Of a DNA stretch of 64,000 nucleotides, positions 61,116-64,000 are shown one piece after another (the first letter of the stretch is position 1; each line of letters begins with the position of its first letter). The stretch covers positions 1 to 64,000 of the forward strand of contig CAZDKX010000001.1 of NCBI GenBank assembly GCA_964505935.1. The letters are read 5' to 3'. The notes beneath the pieces are model-generated. The model did not search any database. It saw only the letters and a list, made by a program, of their open reading frames with translations, and was not told the origin of the DNA. The position numbers were made by a program, and so were the translations under genes. This DNA comes from JADGQM01 sp964505935 (GTDB lineage Bacteria; Desulfobacterota; Syntrophobacteria; Syntrophobacterales; Syntrophobacteraceae).

Positions 61116-64000
61116 TGCCTGACCACGATTCGAGACGAGACCCTCGTGACAATCTCGTTAGTGAGCAAAAGCAAACACTCATGCTCCGATTGATGCTGAC
61201 TATCGTGGCTGTCTTTGCCCTCATGTCGGGTTATCAGTGGGCAAAGGGGGCCCTCTTCCCCCAGCTCACCCTGCTGCAGTCCGAGCTTCTCACCATCCTT
61301 ATCACCATTCTGGTGACGGCTCTCGCTGTCTGCCTTGGCTCTCGCCGGTTTGAATCGAATCAGCAGCGTAATCTGCAACGGGCACTCGAGCTCGAAGCGG
61401 CCCAGGAGGCCGAAAAAACGATCAAGGAGCAATTCCTGTTCCTCCAGAATCTGCTCGATACCATTCCCAGCCCGGTCTTTTACAAAGACACGCAGATGCG
61501 GTATCAGCAATGCAACAAGGCCCTGGAAAGCTTCTATGGCTACCGGCGGGAGGAGATCATCGGCAGGTCCATCCATGACCTGACCCTCAGGGACCTTGCC
61601 GAGATCCACTCAGAGAAGGATGCGGAACTGCTGCGCCAACCGGGGATCAATAAGTATGAAACGCAGTTCAAGACGGCCGACGGCGGTATGCAAAGCGCTG
61701 TCTGCTACAAGGCTTCGGTGGTGAATGCAGAGGGGAAAATTGTCGGGCTGGTAGGGGTTATTCTTGATATCACCGAACGCAAACAGCTTGAGGAGACCCT
61801 GCAGGAGTCGGAGCAGTCACTGAGAGCCATCCTGGACGCAGTTCATACCGGCATTTTGATTATCGATCCGGCCAATCATGCCATCGTGCAAGCAAATCCC
61901 GCCATCCTCGAGATGATCGGGAAACCGGAAGGGGAGATCCTGGGCAGAGTGTGCCACCGCTTCGTCTGTCCGGCGGAACAAGGGCGCTGTCCGATTACGG
62001 ACCTCGGGCAGCAAGTGGACAACACGGAACGCATCCTCCTGAACTCCAGGGGCGAAAAGATCCCCGTCTTGAAATCGGTCTCCAAAATCATGCTGTCGGG
62101 TTGTGAATATCTGCTGGAAAACATCGTGGACATTTCCCGCCTCAAGTCTGCCCAGCAGGTCGCCATGCAGGAAACCGCCAAGCTTTCTGCCATGCTTTCC
62201 GGAATGGAGGAAGGGGTCGTCTTTGCCGACGCCAATGATGTGGTGGTGGAAGTCAACGACTGGTTTGCCAGACTGGTGGGGCAGAAGAGGGAACAGCTGA
62301 TCGGGAAAACCATAGCGGAATTGCATCAGGGCAAGGCCCTTGAAGGCATCCATCGGCTGATCCATGACTTCCACGAGAAATCGGCGTCGGCACCTGTTTT
62401 CATCCAGCGGGCCATCGGGGACATGGAGGCCATCTTGCGGGTGCAGCCGATCTATCAGGACAGCAACTATCAGGGGGTGCTTCTGAACGTGGTCAACGTA
62501 ACGGACCTGGTGCAGGCGCGCCGCCGCGCGGAAGCCGCGGACATCGCCAAGAGCGAATTCCTGGCCAACATGAGCCATGAAATCCGCACGCCCATGAACG
62601 CGATCATCGGCATGACCGATCTCGTGCTGGACACGACCTTAACGGAGGAGCAAAGAGAATTTGTCGACGTGATCAGAAGCTCGGCTTACGGCCTCCTGAC
62701 CTTAATCAACGATATTCTGGACCTGTCCAAGATCGAATCGGCAAAGCTGACTCTTGATCTGATCCCCTTCAGCCTGCCCAACACCCTCGACGATACGCTC
62801 AAGAGCCTCGCCGTGGGAGCTCATGGGAAGGGGCTGGAACTGGCCTATCAGATCGACCCGAGCATCCCGGAGATGCTCATCGGCGATCCGGGACGGCTGC
62901 GACAGGTCATGACTAATCTGGTCGGCAATGCGATCAAGTTCACTGAATGTGGTGAAGTCGTGGTAACGGTAACCCGGGAAGAGGAAACCGAAGAGTCGGC
63001 AAGGTTGCGGTTCAAAGTCGCGGATACGGGAATCGGTATCCCTCCGGACAAACTCGAGGTGGTTTTCGAACCGTTCCGGCAGGTTGACAGTGCCACCACC
63101 CGCAAGTATGGCGGCACGGGCCTGGGGTTGAGTATCACCAGGCATCTGGTGACGTTGATGGGAGGCGGACGGATTCAAGTGGAAAGCACTCTGGGAAAGG
63201 GCAGTGTTTTTCAATTTTCAGCCAGTTTCAAGCGCCTGACGGACCCCTCGCACCCCAAGCCGGTCAATCTCGATCCTGTGGCCTTGCAGGGCCTGCCGGT
63301 CCTGGTGGTCGATGACAACGCCGCCAACCGTCATATCCTTGAGGACATGCTTGCCAACTGGCGCATGAAACCCACCGCCGTCAATGACGGGCGAGCCGCC
63401 CTCGAACACATTGAACGAGCGAGCGCAGCCGGCAATCCCTATGCCCTGATCATTCTGGATTTTCTCATGCCGGAGATGGATGGCCTGACCTTGGCCGACA
63501 CCATCATGCAATCTTCCCACAAGGAAAACACCCGGATTATTATGCTGACTTCCGCCGGGCAGCGGGGTGATGCGGCTCGGTGTCGTGAGCTTGGAATCTC
63601 GGCCTACCTGACCAAACCCATCAAGCAGTCGGACCTTCTGGATGCCATCACCAATGTGCTGGCGGCAAAACCGGAGCACCTCACCCCACCTCATCTCGTC
63701 ACCCGCCATTCGCTGCGCGAGCTGCCTCCCCCCCCGGGCGTCGTCATGATGCGACCACTCCGTATTCTCGTCGCTGAAGACAACCTGGTCAATCAGACCG
63801 TCGCCGTCCGAATCCTCGAAAAAGGTGGTCATAGCGTAGTGGTGGCCAACAACGGCAAGGAGGCCCTCACGACTCTGGGCAGGGTTCAGTTCGATCTGAT
63901 CCTCATGGATGTTCAAATGCCTCTGCTTGACGGGCTGGAAACCACACGCATGATCCGCCACCAGGAACGGGAAACGGGTCGGCACATCCCGATCATTGCG
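61116..64000 (+). CDS. Hybrid sensor histidine kinase (3' end outside the window)
   Basis: The frame runs without a stop from ATG 61116 to the window edge, about 961 codons. Order: two N-terminal membrane segments (residues ~25-80), two or three PAS domains (FLQNLLDTIPSPVFYKD; SLRAILDAVHTGILI; LSGMEEGVVFADA), a HisKA with FLANMSHEIRTPMNAI, HATPase_c with NLVGNAIKF, DTGIGIP and YGGTGLGL, a receiver with VLVVDDNAAN, ILDFLMPEMDGL and LTKPIK, and a second receiver beginning RILVAEDNLVNQ and LILMDVQMPLLDGL. A third domain may follow outside. It probably transduces the Cache protein's signal; the target is unknown. Confidence 0.9.

Noticed and set aside
1..64000. CRISPR arrays, insertion-sequence ends, rRNA or tRNA genes
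   Set aside because: Reading through the window showed no regularly spaced repeats, no paired terminal repeats around a transposase and no rRNA or tRNA signature; a dedicated scan could still find something short.

Overview
This is a draft-assembly window (one 100-N gap at 15276-15375) from a GC-rich Gram-negative bacterium. The dense mix of cobalamin-binding radical SAM enzymes, type II fatty-acid/polyketide enzymes, lipoproteins, a LolA-like carrier and an MMPL exporter fits a Desulfobacterota (former Deltaproteobacteria) sulfate reducer or a relative. That assignment is inferred from gene content; no rRNA or other taxonomic marker is present.

Layout. 1-2.7 kb: the end of an acetoacetate-decarboxylase-family gene and a NodU/CmcH-type carbamoyltransferase with its own sigma70-like promoter. 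2.7-26.1 kb (left arm): an aryl-polyene-like type II synthase cluster with an AMP-dependent acyl ligase, a SPASM radical SAM protein, PlsY, a lipoprotein esterase, a dehydratase-phosphopantetheinyl transferase fusion, two hotdog thioesterases, three complete ketosynthases, one ketoreductase, a LolA-like protein, small lipoproteins, three B12-type radical SAM proteins, PlsC-like and LpxL-like acyltransferases, an ACP, a GT2 and a DhaL-DegV (FakA-FakB-like) fusion. 26.3-52.2 kb (right arm): a second synthase set with two ketosynthase/chain-length-factor pairs, a KAS III, three ACPs, two dehydratases, a BtrH-like acyltransferase, a flavodoxin-fold reductase fused to SCP2, four radical SAM proteins, an ABC exporter, an MMPL exporter fused to a methyltransferase, a NodB deacetylase, a lipase-like lipoprotein and a GT25. 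52.2-60.3 kb: a DruA-like (DUF4338) gene followed by a two-gene operon encoding a TIR/CHAT-like/SIR2-like protein and a membrane-anchored nSTAND NTPase with beta-propeller repeats, which looks like a defence module. 60.5-64 kb: a periplasmic Cache protein and a hybrid histidine kinase running off the window.

How the parts may work together. The two arms supply ketosynthases, ACPs, one ketoreductase and dehydratases but no recognisable enoyl reductase, which points to polyunsaturated or otherwise modified acyl chains. Thioesterases could release the chains. The FakA-FakB-like fusion could phosphorylate them, PlsY could move acyl-phosphate onto glycerol-3-phosphate, and the PlsC-like enzyme could add the second chain, so the product may be an unusual membrane glycerolipid. 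The LolA-like, lipoprotein, MMPL and ABC genes suggest it is exported to the cell envelope. Eight radical SAM proteins suggest cyclisation, methylation or C-C bond chemistry on the chain. The absence of an aromatic ammonia lyase argues against a standard aryl polyene. This pathway is inferred from families and gene order.

The most novel items are the acyl-phosphate lipid logic, the DH-PPTase fusion, the paired catalytically dead ketosynthases, and the TIR/CHAT-like/SIR2-like plus nSTAND operon, whose CHAT and SIR2 parts appear to have lost their catalytic residues.
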